In this document: in pieces, positions 1-7,730 of the stretch
How positions within the stretch are numbered: position 1 is the first letter of the stretch
Layout of the letters: the number at the start of each line of letters is the position of its first letter
From: Halobacillus salinus
GTDB lineage: Bacteria; Bacillota; Bacilli; Bacillales; Halobacillaceae
Length of the DNA stretch: 59,174 nt
Direction of reading: 5' to 3'
NCBI RefSeq assembly: GCF_004684905.1
Contig: NZ_SRJC01000009.1
Coordinates: 1 to 59,174 of the forward strand
Program-made: the position numbers and the translations under genes
Notes under the pieces: model-generated
What the model was told of the DNA's origin: nothing
Database searches by the model: none
The model's input: the letters and a program-made list of their open reading frames with translations, nothing else

Positions 1-89
1 AGGGGATCAGCTCGCTTCCTGCGCTCGACTTGCATGTATTAGGCACGCCGCCAGCGTTCGTCCTGAGCCAGGATCAAACTCTCCATAAA
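1..89 (-). rRNA. 16S ribosomal RNA, 5' end (partial)
   Basis: The reverse complement carries the universal 16S start block (GAGTTTGATCCTGGCTCAG, at 63-81) followed by the conserved GACGAACGCTGGCGGCGTGC and the variable region 1 entry. The mature 5' end is placed about eight bases before the GAGTTTGATC block, by analogy with other bacteria, so 89 is approximate. The gene runs off the left edge. It is the first gene of an rRNA operon whose leader, boxA and promoters lie at 90-350. Confidence 0.97.
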
Positions 90-182
90 AGTTAAGTTTG
101 ACTTGCTCATTTGCACACCGAATGTGCGTTGTTGTCTTTTCTTCACTAAGAAGAAAAAATATTGACGTACTGGTTGGTTCGT

Positions 183-198
183 TCAGTTTTCAAAGATC
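183..198 (-). promoter_or_regulatory. rRNA leader boxA antitermination element
   Basis: The minus strand reads GATCTTTGAAAACTGAAC about 100 bases before the 16S start. This is the form boxA takes in Bacillus rRNA leaders, where it recruits the NusB/NusE antitermination complex so polymerase can cross the untranslated operon. A short GCACA/TGTGC hairpin at 113-127 lies between boxA and the 16S gene. Confidence 0.75.
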
Positions 199-232
199 AA
201 ATTGTGTCTGCTGCGTTAACAGCGACTTTAAC

Positions 233-262
233 ATCTTAACATGTTGCCGTTTTTGTTGTCAA
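233..262 (-). promoter_or_regulatory. rRNA operon promoter, proximal (P2 candidate)
   Basis: On the minus strand a perfect TTGACA (-35, 257-262) is followed after 18 bases by TAAGAT (-10, 233-238), preceded by a TGn extension. It lies just upstream of boxA, where the proximal promoter of a Bacillus rRNA operon is expected. The -10 is imperfect and rests on the extended motif. Confidence 0.6.
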
Positions 263-319
263 CAACTTTTTTTAAAATGTTTTTTGTTTTTCGTTGCCGT
301 CGTTTTGGCGACAAGAATA

Positions 320-348
320 ACTTTATCATCGTTCAAACAATAAGTCAA
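320..348 (-). promoter_or_regulatory. rRNA operon promoter, distal (P1 candidate)
   Basis: TTGACT (343-348) and TAAAGT (320-325) are separated by 17 bases on the minus strand, about 85 bases upstream of the proximal promoter. Tandem sigma-A promoters are usual for Bacillaceae rRNA operons. The further upstream stretch 349-559 has no gene. It is very A+T rich, fitting UP-element-like sequence, and includes a TATAAT (423-428) without a recognisable -35. Confidence 0.55.
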
Positions 349-559
349 CACTTTTTTTGGAGTGTTTTTTCTTTTGTTTTTTGTTGTCTTTGCTTTCCCG
401 ACAACGATTAATAATATAGCATATTATAAAAACAGAACGCAATAGTTTTCTCGTATTTTTTATAAATTCTCAGTTCATATAGAAGAAATAACACGTTAAC
501 ACGCGATTGCATTCCCTTTTATTACAACAGTTAGCGTCCCAACTCTCCCTTCATAATAA

Positions 560-590
560 AAGGAAAGTCCTGAGCAGATGGACTTTCCTC
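560..590 (-). terminator. intrinsic terminator after the 73-residue gene
   Basis: On the minus strand AGGAAAGTCC and GGACTTTCCT form a 10-bp stem followed by TTTATTA, a few bases past the stop codon of the small gene. It separates that gene from the rRNA promoters. Confidence 0.75.
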
Positions 591-594
591 GGGT

Positions 595-816
595 TCAGTT
601 ATATCTTTTTCTAGCGGGCATATACTGCAAACACTCTTCCCTCGTCGCAAACCTACGGAAAATGTGGTACAACACAACATACCTTTCTTCCATCGCCCGC
701 TTCATCCCTACGTCTATTCTTTGGTCCCCTAAATCGAATGTGATCTCTTCCATTTCTCTTTTCAATAAGTATTGAACTTCCTGTCTTTCCTGGTCATTTA
801 TCATAAACCCATACAT
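595..816 (-). CDS. small hypothetical protein, 73 residues
   Basis: I do not recognise this gene. It encodes a highly charged protein of about 73 residues (MYGFMINDQE... ending MPARKRYN), probably mostly helical, with one cysteine and no signal peptide or membrane segment. A GGGAGG ribosome site lies eight bases before the ATG at 816. A GTG one codon earlier is less well spaced. An intrinsic terminator follows the stop directly, so it looks like a real single-gene unit. It sits between pdaB (divergent) and the rRNA operon. Nothing visible assigns a function. Confidence 0.7.
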   Translation of the reverse strand: MYGFMINDQERQEVQYLLKREMEEITFDLGDQRIDVGMKRAMEERYVVLYHIFRRFATREECLQYMPARKRYN

Positions 817-874
817 CACCTAAACCTCCCTCAAGTCCTCACTCTTTATTTTTACCCTTTTTCTATGGTTTTTA

Positions 875-902
875 GCATAGGTTGTCCTCTTTTTCATATG
901 TA
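875..902 (+). promoter_or_regulatory. candidate sigma-E promoter of pdaB
   Basis: GCATAGG (875-881) and CATATGTA (895-902) are 13 bases apart, 30 bases before the pdaB start. The spacing and the CATA core resemble sigma-E promoters, and pdaB belongs to the sporulation programme in B. subtilis. The -10 departs from consensus in its second half, so this is tentative. Confidence 0.35.
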
Positions 903-931
903 TAGAACATATTGGTAGGAAGGAGAGGGCT

Positions 932-1690
932 GTGGTGTTCTATTCTTTGAAGGCTGATCGTTGGAAACGCTATGGTGTTGTAGTTGTTTTATCTCTATTT
1001 TGTGCACTCTTTTTATGGATTGGCCGCTTCAACCAACAACCTGTATTCCAAAACAACGGAGAACTTCGGGCATTAAGTCAAGGTAGTGAAGATTTATCAT
1101 TCGTCGCATTGACCTTTAATATCAGTTGGGGTAGTGATAAGGTCCAGGAGATCTTAAAGCAGCTGGAGGCTCATCAAGTTCAAGCGACCTTTTTCTTAAG
1201 TGGTTCTTGGGCGGAGCGTCACCCTGACATAGTGAAAGATATTCATGAAGGGAAACATGAGATCGGGATGATGGGATATGATTATGAAAGTTACTTGGAG
1301 ATGAAACCTGAGCATGTTAGTCAAGACTTGAACAAAGCAAAGGAAGCATTCGAGAAGCTCGGATTTGAAGACGTCAAATGGATTCGACCTCCACATGGTC
1401 ATATAGACAAAGAAGTGTTGAAGAGAATTGATGAAGCAGGTCTTCAGGCAGTGCAATGGAGTATCAACCCTAGGGATTGGGAAAACCCGGGAACAAACCA
1501 AATCATTGATCAAGTTATGAACAAAGGTTCCAAAGGGGATATTATCCTCATGCATGCTTCCGATTCGGTCAAGCAGACGCCTAAAGCATTGAAAGTAATC
1601 CTGCCAGGACTGAAACAGAAAGGACTTGAGTTTGTCAGTATTTCTGAGTTGGTCAGTGGAAGCGAGACGAAAACGACACAAGTAAATTAA
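932..1690 (+). CDS. pdaB: sporulation polysaccharide deacetylase-like protein PdaB
   Basis: A 252-residue protein with an N-terminal signal anchor (about residues 14-31) followed by a NodB-fold domain. PdaB is needed for spore cortex maintenance in B. subtilis. Visible motifs are ATFFLSGSWAERHP (85-98), RPPHG (152-156), RDW (181-183) and ILMHAS (205-210). Two canonical metal and catalytic elements are changed. The TFDD position reads TFNIS (Asn63), and the HSxxH position reads MGYDYESY. As far as I recall the Asn is shared by PdaB proteins, so activity may be altered or absent. The start is GTG with AAGGAG upstream. The gene is on the opposite strand to its neighbours, as in B. subtilis. Confidence 0.93.
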   Translation: MVFYSLKADRWKRYGVVVVLSLFCALFLWIGRFNQQPVFQNNGELRALSQGSEDLSFVALTFNISWGSDKVQEILKQLEAHQVQATFFLSGSWAERHPDIVKDIHEGKHEIGMMGYDYESYLEMKPEHVSQDLNKAKEAFEKLGFEDVKWIRPPHGHIDKEVLKRIDEAGLQAVQWSINPRDWENPGTNQIIDQVMNKGSKGDIILMHASDSVKQTPKALKVILPGLKQKGLEFVSISELVSGSETKTTQVN

Positions 1691-1720
1691 AAAACAGGAG
1701 GCGATTCCCCTCCTGTTTTT
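1691..1720. terminator. bidirectional terminator between pdaB and kbaA
   Basis: AACAGGAGG and CCTCCTGTT form a stem with a T run on one side and an A run on the other, so it can end both convergent genes. It overlaps the kbaA stop codon and begins directly after the pdaB stop. Confidence 0.85.
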
Positions 1721-2309
1721 ACGCTTCTTGCTTATTAAGACGATGTAACAACAGTAATTGATACGCATTACACGCAAATAATGAAATTACCATTAACCAT
1801 ACGTAATCACTGCTGTCTGCACGCAATGCAGGCACCCATTCCACCGTTGTGACAACGACCATGAAAAACAGGGCAGGCACAAAGGCTTGTGGCTTGGTTT
1901 CTTTTGCTTTTACGTAAGCCACGATAAGCGAGAGGCCGAGTAACACGAGAGCCGTCAATATAAACGGCCAAATCGATGCATCGTCCGCTGCCTGGTACCG
2001 GAAGTAAATCAAATCAAAAATGGTGAATGCGATGAGAAACCATTGCACAGGAGTCCACAACGAACGGAACATCCCTTTACCGAACTGGTTTACTGTCAAA
2101 TAAGCAAAGAACCCCATCTGACTGATCACACTGAAAATAAAACCCATTCCTGAGAAAAAAAGAATCAGACCAATTAATTCAACGAATTGAAAAGGCTGAA
2201 GAACATCAGCATAGGATTGCTGTTTGAAAACAAAACTAAGAACAAGTGTTAATCCACCACCGATTAACAGAGTGGATAAAAATAACCTCACCCATTTACG
2301 ACTATTCAC
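1719..2309 (-). CDS. kbaA: KinB-signalling pathway activation protein KbaA
   Basis: A 196-residue integral membrane protein with about six hydrophobic segments spread over its length, consistent in size and position with KbaA. That protein activates the KinB branch of the sporulation phosphorelay in B. subtilis. The start is GTG at 2309 with a G-rich ribosome site (AGGGGGGAA) seven bases upstream. It is divergent from gerD and convergent with pdaB. The assignment rests on topology, length and synteny between gerD and pdaB. Confidence 0.85.
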   Translation of the reverse strand: MNSRKWVRLFLSTLLIGGGLTLVLSFVFKQQSYADVLQPFQFVELIGLILFFSGMGFIFSVISQMGFFAYLTVNQFGKGMFRSLWTPVQWFLIAFTIFDLIYFRYQAADDASIWPFILTALVLLGLSLIVAYVKAKETKPQAFVPALFFMVVVTTVEWVPALRADSSDYVWLMVISLFACNAYQLLLLHRLNKQEA

Positions 2310-2445
2310 GAATGTTCCCCCCTAATAAAAAAACTTCACCATGGTATTTTATCATGAACCCTTGCTTTTTTCCCGCTTCCGCATAATATTTGTCGCCTAC
2401 GCACATAGTAACGATAAGGAGAATGAAAGAAAGGGGACATGTGTT

Positions 2446-3105
2446 ATGTCCAATTGGCTACGCATCATGTGCCTCCTCCTGTTCATTACCTTATTGACCG
2501 CTTGTAGCGGTGGATCAAGTTCAGGAGAGCAATCTGATTATGACGAAACAAAGAAAATGGTTGTCGATATATTAAAGACCGATGATGGTAAAAAAGCGAT
2601 TACGGAAGTGCTTTCGAATGAAGAAATGCAACAGTCCATGGCTTTAGAGTCGGAGGTCGTTTCTCAGACAGTAAGTGATACCATCGTTTCTGATAAAGGG
2701 AAAGAATTTTGGACAAAGCTATTCTCCGATCCAAAATTCGTCCAAGGGTTCAATAAAGTTCTTCAAGATCAACAAAAAGAGTTAATGAAAGGACTTATGA
2801 AGGACGCTGAATATCAGAAGCTGATGATTGATTTGTATAGCAATCCAGAAATGATGGAACAAATGGTTACCGTCATGGAAGGACAAAAATTCCGCAAGTA
2901 TTTAGAAACCACCATAAATGAGACCTTAAACAGTCCCGTATTCGAAGCGAAAATGACAGACACCTTGCTTAAAGCAGCCGAGAAAATGGGGCAAGAAGGA
3001 GGATCCAAATCCTCTGGTGAAGGTGGAAGTAGTGGCCAAAGTCAGAGTGGTGGAGGCAGTGGCAGCCAGGACTCTGAACAACAAGGCGGAGGTTCAGGTC
3101 AATAA
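2446..3105 (+). CDS. gerD: spore germination lipoprotein GerD
   Basis: A 219-residue lipoprotein. The signal peptide ends in a lipobox LTAC (Cys20), followed by a Ser/Gly spacer. The alpha-helical body contains repeated phrases such as DPKFVQGF and NPEMMEQM, and the C-terminal tail is very rich in Gly, Ser and Gln (from about residue 185). GerD clusters nutrient germinant receptors in the spore inner membrane. The open frame extends 35 codons further upstream, but ATG 2446 gives a proper signal peptide and has AGGGG upstream. A CATAATA at 2382-2388 resembles a sigma-G -10, without a convincing -35. Confidence 0.9.
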   Translation: MSNWLRIMCLLLFITLLTACSGGSSSGEQSDYDETKKMVVDILKTDDGKKAITEVLSNEEMQQSMALESEVVSQTVSDTIVSDKGKEFWTKLFSDPKFVQGFNKVLQDQQKELMKGLMKDAEYQKLMIDLYSNPEMMEQMVTVMEGQKFRKYLETTINETLNSPVFEAKMTDTLLKAAEKMGQEGGSKSSGEGGSSGQSQSGGGSGSQDSEQQGGGSGQ

Positions 3106-3111
3106 ATGTGA

Positions 3112-3145
3112 AAACGCGCCCCCATCAAATGGGGACGCGTTTTTC
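3112..3145 (+). terminator. gerD terminator (probably also stops salA)
   Basis: An ACGCG-CCCCAT stem closes with ATGGGG-ACGCGT and runs into TTTTTCTTTT on the plus strand. On the minus strand the T run is shorter. It lies between the convergent gerD and salA genes. Confidence 0.8.
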
Positions 3146-3147
3146 TT

Positions 3148-4197
3148 TTAATATTTATCGATTACTTTCGCCGCCATGTTGCGATAGATGACACCCGTTG
3201 GATGATCCGATTGATAAACAGAGGGTGCAAAGATCTCTTCTTCTTCGTATGGTTGTTCTAGAGGAATGTGTCCTAGCACATCCGTCTTCAACGTTTCAGC
3301 AAGCTTCACGCCACCGCCTCGGCCAAAGACGAACTCTTTGTTACCCGTTTCTTTACTCTGGAAGTATGCCATATTCTCGACTACACCAAGGATTTCATGT
3401 TCCGTCTTCAGTGCCATTTGCCCTGCACGAGACGCAACGAATGCAGCAGTCGGGTGTGGTGTCGTAACGATGATCTCTTTAGATGCAGGGAGCATCGAAT
3501 GGACATCAAGTGCCACGTCCCCTGTTCCAGGTGGTAAGTCTAATAGTAGGTAGTCCAAGTCGCCCCACTCTACTTCTTTGAAGAAGCTCGTCAACATCTT
3601 CCCAAGCATTGGACCACGCCAGATGATTGGAGAGTTATCTTCCACGAAGAAGCCCATGGATACAACTTTTACACCAAAGCGTTCGACAGGAATGATTTTC
3701 TCCCCGCGGACTACAGGACGCTCTTCAACACCCATCATATCCGGAACACTGAAACCATAAATGTCTGCATCAATAATGCCGACTTTCTTCCCTAAGCGCG
3801 TGAGAGCTACAGCCAAGTTTACGGTTACGGTAGATTTTCCTACGCCACCTTTACCACTGGCAACGGAAATGAATTTGGTTCCTGAATTTCCGCTCAACAA
3901 TGATTGATCTTGTTGCTCTTCAGCTGGTTGGAACTTCTGAACCACGTCGTCTGATAATTGATCGAAACGCAGTCCAACCGTCGCAGCACCTGCACTCTTC
4001 AGTGCGTTCACAATCGTTTGCTGCAATTCCATTTGCTCAGCTGTATTCGTTTTGGAAATGAGAATCTTAACACTTACGTGATTCTTCTCTTCTTTAATCT
4101 TTATCTCTTCAACCCCACCGGTCTCTTCTAGCGTTTTATGTAAAAACGGATCTTGGATTCCGTGCAGGATTTCTAGTACTTGTTCTTGTGTAAGCAA
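3148..4197 (-). CDS. salA: Mrp/NBP35-family ATPase SalA
   Basis: A 349-residue P-loop protein with an N-terminal MIP18/DUF59-like domain (1-85) and a deviant Walker A GKGGVGKST at 115-123. IDADIYG and DLPPGTGD motifs follow. It belongs to the Mrp/ApbC group. In B. subtilis SalA represses scoC and so affects exoprotease production, and related Mrp proteins carry Fe-S clusters. No ATG is available at the start: an in-frame stop (TGA) lies just upstream of a TTG at 4197, which has AAGGATGGTGA before it. It sits between cwlD and gerD, as in B. subtilis. Confidence 0.92.
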   Translation of the reverse strand: MLTQEQVLEILHGIQDPFLHKTLEETGGVEEIKIKEEKNHVSVKILISKTNTAEQMELQQTIVNALKSAGAATVGLRFDQLSDDVVQKFQPAEEQQDQSLLSGNSGTKFISVASGKGGVGKSTVTVNLAVALTRLGKKVGIIDADIYGFSVPDMMGVEERPVVRGEKIIPVERFGVKVVSMGFFVEDNSPIIWRGPMLGKMLTSFFKEVEWGDLDYLLLDLPPGTGDVALDVHSMLPASKEIIVTTPHPTAAFVASRAGQMALKTEHEILGVVENMAYFQSKETGNKEFVFGRGGGVKLAETLKTDVLGHIPLEQPYEEEEIFAPSVYQSDHPTGVIYRNMAAKVIDKY

Positions 4198-4235
4198 GCT
4201 AGGTCACCATCCTTAGAAATTGTTTCAACACGGCT

Positions 4236-4264
4236 AGTATAACATATATGAAACGCTTTCTAAG
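4236..4264 (-). promoter_or_regulatory. candidate salA promoter (extended -10)
   Basis: On the minus strand TGTTATACT is an extended -10 (TATACT at 4236-4241). A weak CTTAGA -35 lies at 4259-4264 after 17 bases. It occupies the cwlD-salA gap, which has no terminator. Confidence 0.4.
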
Positions 4265-4278
4265 TGATTTGCTCAGGA

Positions 4279-5001
4279 TCAATTACTGGAAGGATGTTCT
4301 CGCTCTGTCACATACCGTAAAACCCCTTGATAAATCGAAGCTGCCATTTTCCGTTGATAATCATCTGATTTCAATAATTCCCTCTCCTCACCGTTCGATA
4401 AGAAACCCGCTTCCACTAAAGCGCCAGGTGCATCTACATTTTTCAAAATATAAATATTCGTTAAGCCGAGTGCTTCTCTCGTGGTATTCTCTAAGTTAGA
4501 TTTGATCTCGGATTGAATGAATTTCGCGAGGTTTTTACTTTCTTCCACATCCGGATTGTAAAACGTTTGTGCTCCTCTCCACTTGTCTGATGGGATCGCA
4601 TTTAAATGAATACTTAAATAAAAGTCCGCTTCCTTTTCTTTAATGTACTGGACCCGGTTTCTGATATCTTCCGACTTGCGTCTAGACAAACTACCCGCAT
4701 CTTCGGAGGAAAGGTCGGTATCTTCGTATCGGGTCAAGTAGACAAGTGCTCCCGCTTCTTGGAGATAGTCCTGCAAATAACGAGACATCTGCAACGTAAT
4801 TTCTTTTTCCTGTGTTCCATCCGTTCCTTCCGCTCCACCATCGGGGCCTCCGTGACCTGGGTCTAGCACAATGACTTTACCTGATAGTGGGGACGACCAT
4901 TCCGTCCAGGCATCCTTTGCTTCTTGAAGCGGATAAGACACTAGACATACGAGCACGACTACTCCCACTAACCACAAGAACGTTTTCATCTTACGAATCA
5001 T
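4279..5001 (-). CDS. cwlD: N-acetylmuramoyl-L-alanine amidase CwlD
   Basis: A 240-residue Amidase_3 protein with one N-terminal membrane or signal segment (8-24). The zinc site is visible as DPGHGG (His50), the Glu in TQEKE (about 65) and SIHLNA (about residue 131). VEAGFLSN near residue 197 supplies the catalytic Glu. CwlD makes muramic-delta-lactam in the spore cortex together with PdaA, which marks the cortex for germination enzymes. AAGGGAG lies nine bases before the ATG. Confidence 0.95.
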   Translation of the reverse strand: MIRKMKTFLWLVGVVVLVCLVSYPLQEAKDAWTEWSSPLSGKVIVLDPGHGGPDGGAEGTDGTQEKEITLQMSRYLQDYLQEAGALVYLTRYEDTDLSSEDAGSLSRRKSEDIRNRVQYIKEKEADFYLSIHLNAIPSDKWRGAQTFYNPDVEESKNLAKFIQSEIKSNLENTTREALGLTNIYILKNVDAPGALVEAGFLSNGEERELLKSDDYQRKMAASIYQGVLRYVTEREHPSSN

Positions 5002-5031
5002 GTCTCCACACTCCCTTATACTCCCTATAAC

Positions 5032-5060
5032 ACTCTATGGGACAAGGTGCGTAGATATGA
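5032..5060 (-). promoter_or_regulatory. candidate sigma-E promoter of cwlD
   Basis: TCATATCT (5053-5060) and CATAGAGT (5032-5039) are 13 bases apart on the minus strand, about 30 bases before cwlD and downstream of the rpsI terminator. The layout resembles sigma-E promoters, and cwlD is a mother-cell gene in B. subtilis. Confidence 0.45.
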
Positions 5061-5067
5061 ATCGAAA

Positions 5068-5103
5068 CAAAAAAAGACTCCCAACCGAAGTTGAGAGTCT
5101 TTG
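5068..5103 (-). terminator. rplM-rpsI terminator
   Basis: On the minus strand AAAGACTCTCAAC and GTTGGGAGTCTTT pair around a TTCG loop and run into seven T. It begins 13 bases after the rpsI stop codon. Confidence 0.9.
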
Positions 5104-5116
5104 TATAAAGCGATAA

Positions 5117-5509
5117 TTAACGCTTAGAGAATTGTGGTGCACGACGAGCACCTTTAAGACCGTATTTCTTACGTTCTTTCATACGTGCGTCACGAGTTAG
5201 GAGACCAGCACGCTTAAGTGGTGTGCGGTATTCAGGATCTGCTTGTAGAAGCGCACGAGCGATTCCGTGACGGATCGCACCTGCTTGTCCTGTGAATCCT
5301 CCACCATGAACGTTTACATGAACGTCATAGTTACCTTCTGTTTCTGTTACAGCAAGAGGCTGCTTCAGAATCATACGAAGAGTTTCATATGGGAAAAAGT
5401 CTTCAGCATCACGTTTGTTAATTACGACACGGCCTGTTCCAGGAACAAGACGTACACGAGCTGTTGAGCTCTTACGACGACCAGTGCCGATGTATTGTAC
5501 TTGTGCCAC
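5117..5509 (-). CDS. rpsI: 30S ribosomal protein S9
   Basis: 130 residues, the normal S9 length. It shows the family signature [19 protein letters not shown] and the basic tail ending QFSKR, which reaches the P-site tRNA in the ribosome. The start is GTG with AGGAGGTAATTAAGA upstream. It is 19 bases downstream of rplM and shares its promoter and L13 leader. Confidence 0.98.
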   Translation of the reverse strand: MAQVQYIGTGRRKSSTARVRLVPGTGRVVINKRDAEDFFPYETLRMILKQPLAVTETEGNYDVHVNVHGGGFTGQAGAIRHGIARALLQADPEYRTPLKRAGLLTRDARMKERKKYGLKGARRAPQFSKR

Positions 5510-5528
5510 TCTTAATTACCTCCTTTAA

Positions 5529-5966
5529 TTATCCGCGAAGTTCGTAAACTTCTGGTTGTTGTGCTTCATGCTTGTGTTCAGATCCAGCGTAAACATGAAG
5601 TTTCTTGCCCATCTTACGTCCAAGACTTCCTTTTGGAAGCATACCTTTAACAGCAAGTTCTAGCATTTGCTCAGGGTATTTCGTACGCATTTCGTTCGCT
5701 GTACGAGACTTCAGTCCACCTACGTGGCTGGAGTGACGATAATAGATCTTATCGTTGATTTTGTTACCAGTTAGTTCGATTTCGCTTGCGTTGATGATAA
5801 TTACGTGATCACCAGTGTCAACATGTGGTGTGTACGTTGGTTTATTTTTACCGCGAAGGATGGCAGCAACTTCGCTTGCTAAACGGCCAAGTGTCTGTCC
5901 TGCAGCGTCGACAACATACCATTTACGTTCCACGTTGTTTTCATTTGCCATGAAAGTTGTGCGCAT
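5529..5966 (-). CDS. rplM: 50S ribosomal protein L13
   Basis: 145 residues beginning [11 protein letters not shown], the same length and start pattern as Bacillus L13, with the [13 protein letters not shown] signature. L13 is an early-assembly 23S-binding protein. An AGGAGGG site precedes the ATG. It is the first gene of the rplM-rpsI pair, behind a structured leader that L13 is thought to bind in Firmicutes. Confidence 0.98.
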   Translation of the reverse strand: MRTTFMANENNVERKWYVVDAAGQTLGRLASEVAAILRGKNKPTYTPHVDTGDHVIIINASEIELTGNKINDKIYYRHSSHVGGLKSRTANEMRTKYPEQMLELAVKGMLPKGSLGRKMGKKLHVYAGSEHKHEAQQPEVYELRG

Positions 5967-6073
5967 GTCGGTTTCCCTCCTGAATTGTTAGTTTCTCAAA
6001 GCTTCGTTTCAATACTTTATCTCAATACGATTAGTTTCCGGGGCTAATCGTGGTATAGAAATAAAATGCCATA
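5967..6073 (-). ncRNA. L13 leader (autoregulatory 5' UTR)
   Basis: About 107 bases lie between the predicted transcription start and rplM. They contain a strong hairpin, ACGATTAG / CTAATCGT around a CCCCGGAAA loop (minus strand), and flanking complementary segments. A structured leader at this position is known for Firmicutes rplM (L13 leader family). I match it by position and hairpin, not by a covariance search. Confidence 0.6.
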
Positions 6074-6079
6074 GAATAT

Positions 6080-6107
6080 AATATAACACTCTCAGTCCTG
6101 GTGTCAA
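6080..6107 (-). promoter_or_regulatory. rplM-rpsI promoter
   Basis: A perfect TTGACA (6102-6107) and TATATT (6080-6085) are separated by 16 bases on the minus strand. An overlapping TATATT lies five bases further on. Confidence 0.7.
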
Positions 6108-6144
6108 GAGTATGCACACCAGGAATCGTTGTTTTTTCTACTTT

Positions 6145-6170
6145 TTATATATAAAAGGCGCTACTCGCCT
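6145..6170 (-). terminator. weak terminator at the end of truA
   Basis: An AGGCG / CGCCT stem with a five-base loop straddles the truA stop codon and is followed by TTTTATATAT on the minus strand. The stem is short, so termination may be partial. Confidence 0.4.
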
Positions 6171-6916
6171 CGTTCTTCATAGTGAACTTTCCATAAAAAC
6201 AGCCCGTGTGGGGGAGCTGTCCTGCCTGCGGCTTCGCGATCCACTGCTTCGATTATCGACGGGACTTCCCGGGGGCTTCTATCTCCTCTACCGACCTCTA
6301 ATAAAGTGCCGACAAGGATACGTACCATGTTGTATAAAAAACCCGATCCTCGGAAGACAAAAGTGATCTCCTGACCATCTTCTGAAATTTCCGCCCGGTA
6401 GATCGTACGAACTTTGTCCCCTTTGATATCCGTTTTCGGTGAACAGAAAGAAGTGAAGTCATGCTCTCCTTCAATATAAGAGCAAGCTTCCCTCATCGCC
6501 TCGATATCCAGCTCCCCTCTCACATGGTGACGGTACAGCCGCTTAAAAATATCGGGTTCCTTCGCATTCCAAACGAAATAGCGGTACTCTTTACCTGTTG
6601 TATCATATCGTGCATGAAAATCAGAAGGGACAGATTCTACACTCTCTACCATGATATCGGCTGGCAACAGTGAAGAAAGGGCACGGCGCCAATTCGATAA
6701 AGGAATGGTAAGGTCCGTGTCAAAATGGATTACTTGTCCCTTAGCATGGACACCAGAATCTGTCCTACCTGAAGCAACGACCTTCACTCTCTGCCCTTTG
6801 TGCATTTTTCTCAACGCCTTTTCAAGTTCAGCTTGGACCGTGTTTCCATTAGGCTGAATTTGATAGCCGGCATAATGAGTGCCATCATATTGAATTACGC
6901 ATCGCAAACGCTCCAT
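6161..6916 (-). CDS. truA: tRNA pseudouridine(38-40) synthase TruA
   Basis: 251 residues. The catalytic aspartate is Asp53 in the GRTDSGVHA motif, with FHARYDTTGKEYRY and GSGFLYNMVRILVGTL further on, both typical of TruA. The enzyme isomerises uridines 38-40 of the tRNA anticodon arm. AGGGAGAG precedes the ATG. It is 16 bases downstream of ecfT and likely co-transcribed with the ecf genes, as in other Bacillaceae. Confidence 0.97.
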   Translation of the reverse strand: MERLRCVIQYDGTHYAGYQIQPNGNTVQAELEKALRKMHKGQRVKVVASGRTDSGVHAKGQVIHFDTDLTIPLSNWRRALSSLLPADIMVESVESVPSDFHARYDTTGKEYRYFVWNAKEPDIFKRLYRHHVRGELDIEAMREACSYIEGEHDFTSFCSPKTDIKGDKVRTIYRAEISEDGQEITFVFRGSGFLYNMVRILVGTLLEVGRGDRSPREVPSIIEAVDREAAGRTAPPHGLFLWKVHYEERGE

Positions 6917-6932
6917 CCGACTCTCTCCCTGA

Positions 6933-7730
6933 TTAACTTCTTGTTAAAAACAAACCGATAACGACTAAAAGGAATAGAGCGTAGATCATAAAGTCTACTT
7001 TCCCTACTTTTAGTTCTCTTAATTTCGTGCGTCCCTCTCCTCCACGGTAACCACGTGCTTCCATGGCCATAGCCAGTTCCTCAGCCCTTTTGAAGGCACT
7101 GACGAACAACGGCACTAAGAGAGGCACAATTGCCTTCAGCCGGTCTTTAAATGACCCTGTGCGGAAATCCACACCTCTCGAAGCTTGGGCTTTTGAGATT
7201 TTCTCCGTTTCCTGCATCAATGTCGGGATAAACCGAAGCGAGATCGACATCATCAATGCAAGTTCATGAACGGGGAAGCGAATCTTCTTAAGTGGACCGA
7301 GCAATTCTTCAATAGCATCTGTAATTTCAATCGGCGTCGTCGTCAACGTCAGCAAAGAGGTTACGAGAATGAGTAAGAAGAAGCGGAGGGAAATAGCTGC
7401 CCCTTGTACGACCCCTTCTTCATATATCTTCCATCCTAATAGATTATAAAGGACATCTCCCTCTTTCGTTACGATGAGGTGCAAGAGGAAGGTGAAAATG
7501 ATAAGGAACCATACAGGCGTAAGTCCCTTCATAATAAAACGGAGGGGGACCTTTGAGCTAGCAGCTGCTGTCACACCAAAAACGGTGAGCAGGCCATAAC
7601 TCATAACAGAATTAGCAAAAAATACGATCAGAACAAAGAAAAATATGATGGCAATTTTAGACCTTGGATCCATTTTGTGAATAACGGATTCAGCCGGCAC
7701 ATATTGGCCAATGATCATCGAGTTATTCAA
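6933..7730 (-). CDS. ecfT: ECF transporter transmembrane component EcfT
   Basis: 265 residues with several membrane segments and a cytoplasmic helical region carrying the two Ala-Arg coupling motifs (ASRGVD and EARGYRG) that bind the EcfA ATPases. With EcfA1 and EcfA2 it energises vitamin-specific S components encoded elsewhere. The start chosen is TTG at 7730, which overlaps the ecfA2 stop by eight bases and has AGGGGG nine bases upstream. An ATG four codons later lacks a site. Confidence 0.93.
   Translation of the reverse strand: MNNSMIIGQYVPAESVIHKMDPRSKIAIIFFFVLIVFFANSVMSYGLLTVFGVTAAASSKVPLRFIMKGLTPVWFLIIFTFLLHLIVTKEGDVLYNLLGWKIYEEGVVQGAAISLRFFLLILVTSLLTLTTTPIEITDAIEELLGPLKKIRFPVHELALMMSISLRFIPTLMQETEKISKAQASRGVDFRTGSFKDRLKAIVPLLVPLFVSAFKRAEELAMAMEARGYRGGEGRTKLRELKVGKVDFMIYALFLLVVIGLFLTRS

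Noticed and set aside
560-590. GAGGAAAGTCC motif resembling the conserved 5' block of RNase P RNA
   Set aside because: Only this short match is present. It is one arm of a simple terminator hairpin and none of the other RNase P RNA conserved regions occur nearby.
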